Source: JAHBVH01 sp034437715
Lineage (GTDB): Bacteria > Chloroflexota > Anaerolineae > Caldilineales > Caldilineaceae
NCBI GenBank assembly: GCA_034437715.1
Contig: DAOTTR010000412.1
Span: 1-23,817 of the forward strand
Direction: 5' to 3'
Length of the DNA stretch: 23,817 nucleotides
A program made the position numbers and the translations under genes. Positions within the stretch are counted from its first letter, which is position 1, and each line of letters starts with the position of its first letter. Positions 23,351-23,817 of the stretch are shown one piece after another. The notes under the pieces were generated by a model that did not search any database, was not told where the DNA came from, and saw only the letters and a list, made by a program, of their open reading frames with translations.

Positions 23351-23686
23351 CTGTCAACGGATTTGGGGCACGAATTGAACGGATGGTTTCGATGAAATAG
23401 ACCTTAGGCCATTGCAAAGAAATAAGTATGCAGTAGGGGCGGCTTGCCGCCGCCCGTTCGCAGCGAGCCAAACGCGGGGCGGCGGCAAGGCCGCCCCTAC
23501 GCATGATTTTGTTGGGCAAGCGCTGGATACTTATTTCTTTGAAAGCGCCTTATTCCGATTTAATTTTGTGAATGCGTAGGTGCGGTTTATAACCGCACCT
23601 ACTATGAAATTCCTTCTCAGACCAGCTAAAGAGAACGGATGGGTTTGGCAGAATCCGTTTCATCCGTTCCCCAAATTCGTTGACAG
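23351..23686. repeat. Composite nest of inverted repeats, MITE-like
   Basis: Outer arms of 18 bases (23351-23368 and 23669-23686; CTGTCAACG with ATTTGGGG, one mismatch) enclose a perfect 15-bp pair CAAAGAAATAAGTAT (23415-23429 and 23527-23541). That pair encloses a GC-rich palindromic repeat (23433-23456 with 23475-23500, beginning GTAGGGGCGG). A separate perfect 12-bp hairpin GTAGGTGCGGTT lies at 23576-23602. This looks like an element inside an element. No target duplication was found. Confidence 0.65.
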
Positions 23687-23817
23687 AGATTTGATGAGAA
23701 AATTTTGGCTCATTTGGAATCCATGTGGTTGACAAGGATACCACCGGTTGAAACCGGCGGCTGCCACGAAAAACCTGCTTAAGCAGGTTTGGCATAGCAG
23801 GCGTCGAATTGATTCGA
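23687..23817. other. Window end, no gene seen
   Basis: Contains a perfect 18-bp palindrome AACCTGCTTAAGCAGGTT (about 23770-23787) and ACCGGTTGAAACCGG just before it. These are further short dispersed palindromes. No supported gene. Confidence 0.4.

Overview
The window looks like a chromosomal segment of a Chloroflexota bacterium (Anaerolineae or Caldilineae type). This is an inference. It rests on the giant SARP/BTAD-NB-ARC-TPR regulator, the secreted clostripain-like protease, the Ser/Thr-rich membrane-anchored stalk with LFLPF/LFLPL motifs, the tandem DinB protein, the class IV histone-deacetylase homologue and intergenic regions crowded with palindromic elements. No rRNA, tRNA, prophage, CRISPR array or intact transposase was seen.

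Layout. 1-2139: 5'-truncated secreted C11-family protease with a terminator downstream. 2140-4150: a gene-poor graveyard on the minus strand, with a possible Fn3-like tail, a clearly decayed gene (2951-3297), a truncated Ser/Thr-rich anchored protein, and a MITE-like element at its broken end. 4153-8578: uvrC followed 7 nt later by a membrane protein with three cNMP-binding-like domains and two TM-PH modules. 8579-9415: metallophosphoesterase on the minus strand, apparently leaderless. 9595-11044: NAD kinase and a zinc-finger membrane protein. 11589-12680: rplU-rpmA-rpmE, with acidic or charged tails on L21 and L31 and a strong terminator. 12982-14483: thymidine kinase overlapping a class IV HDAC-like deacetylase by one base. 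14896-16212: a divergent serine hydroxymethyltransferase. 16765-20079: SARP-type regulator preceded by 11-bp phased direct repeats. 20087-21636: minus-strand pair of tandem DinB protein and degenerate Nudix-like protein. 22020-23345: an orphan solute-binding lipoprotein.

Most annotated genes are housekeeping. The unusual content is mainly between genes. Two elements share the terminal inverted repeat ACTCATGTTAC and each is flanked by a 5-bp target duplication (TATTG and AAGCA). A third element has ends AGTAACGATT and a 6-bp duplication (TTCTCT). Several other elements show nested inverted repeats. These look like non-autonomous transposable elements (MITEs) sitting at operon edges: just after the ribosomal-protein terminator, between HDAC and glyA, directly upstream of dinB, and at the broken end of the stalk gene. 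The best candidates for new biology are the 11-bp phased repeats in front of the SARP regulator, the triple cNMP/double TM-PH protein, and the perfect 24-bp hairpin upstream of the regulator.
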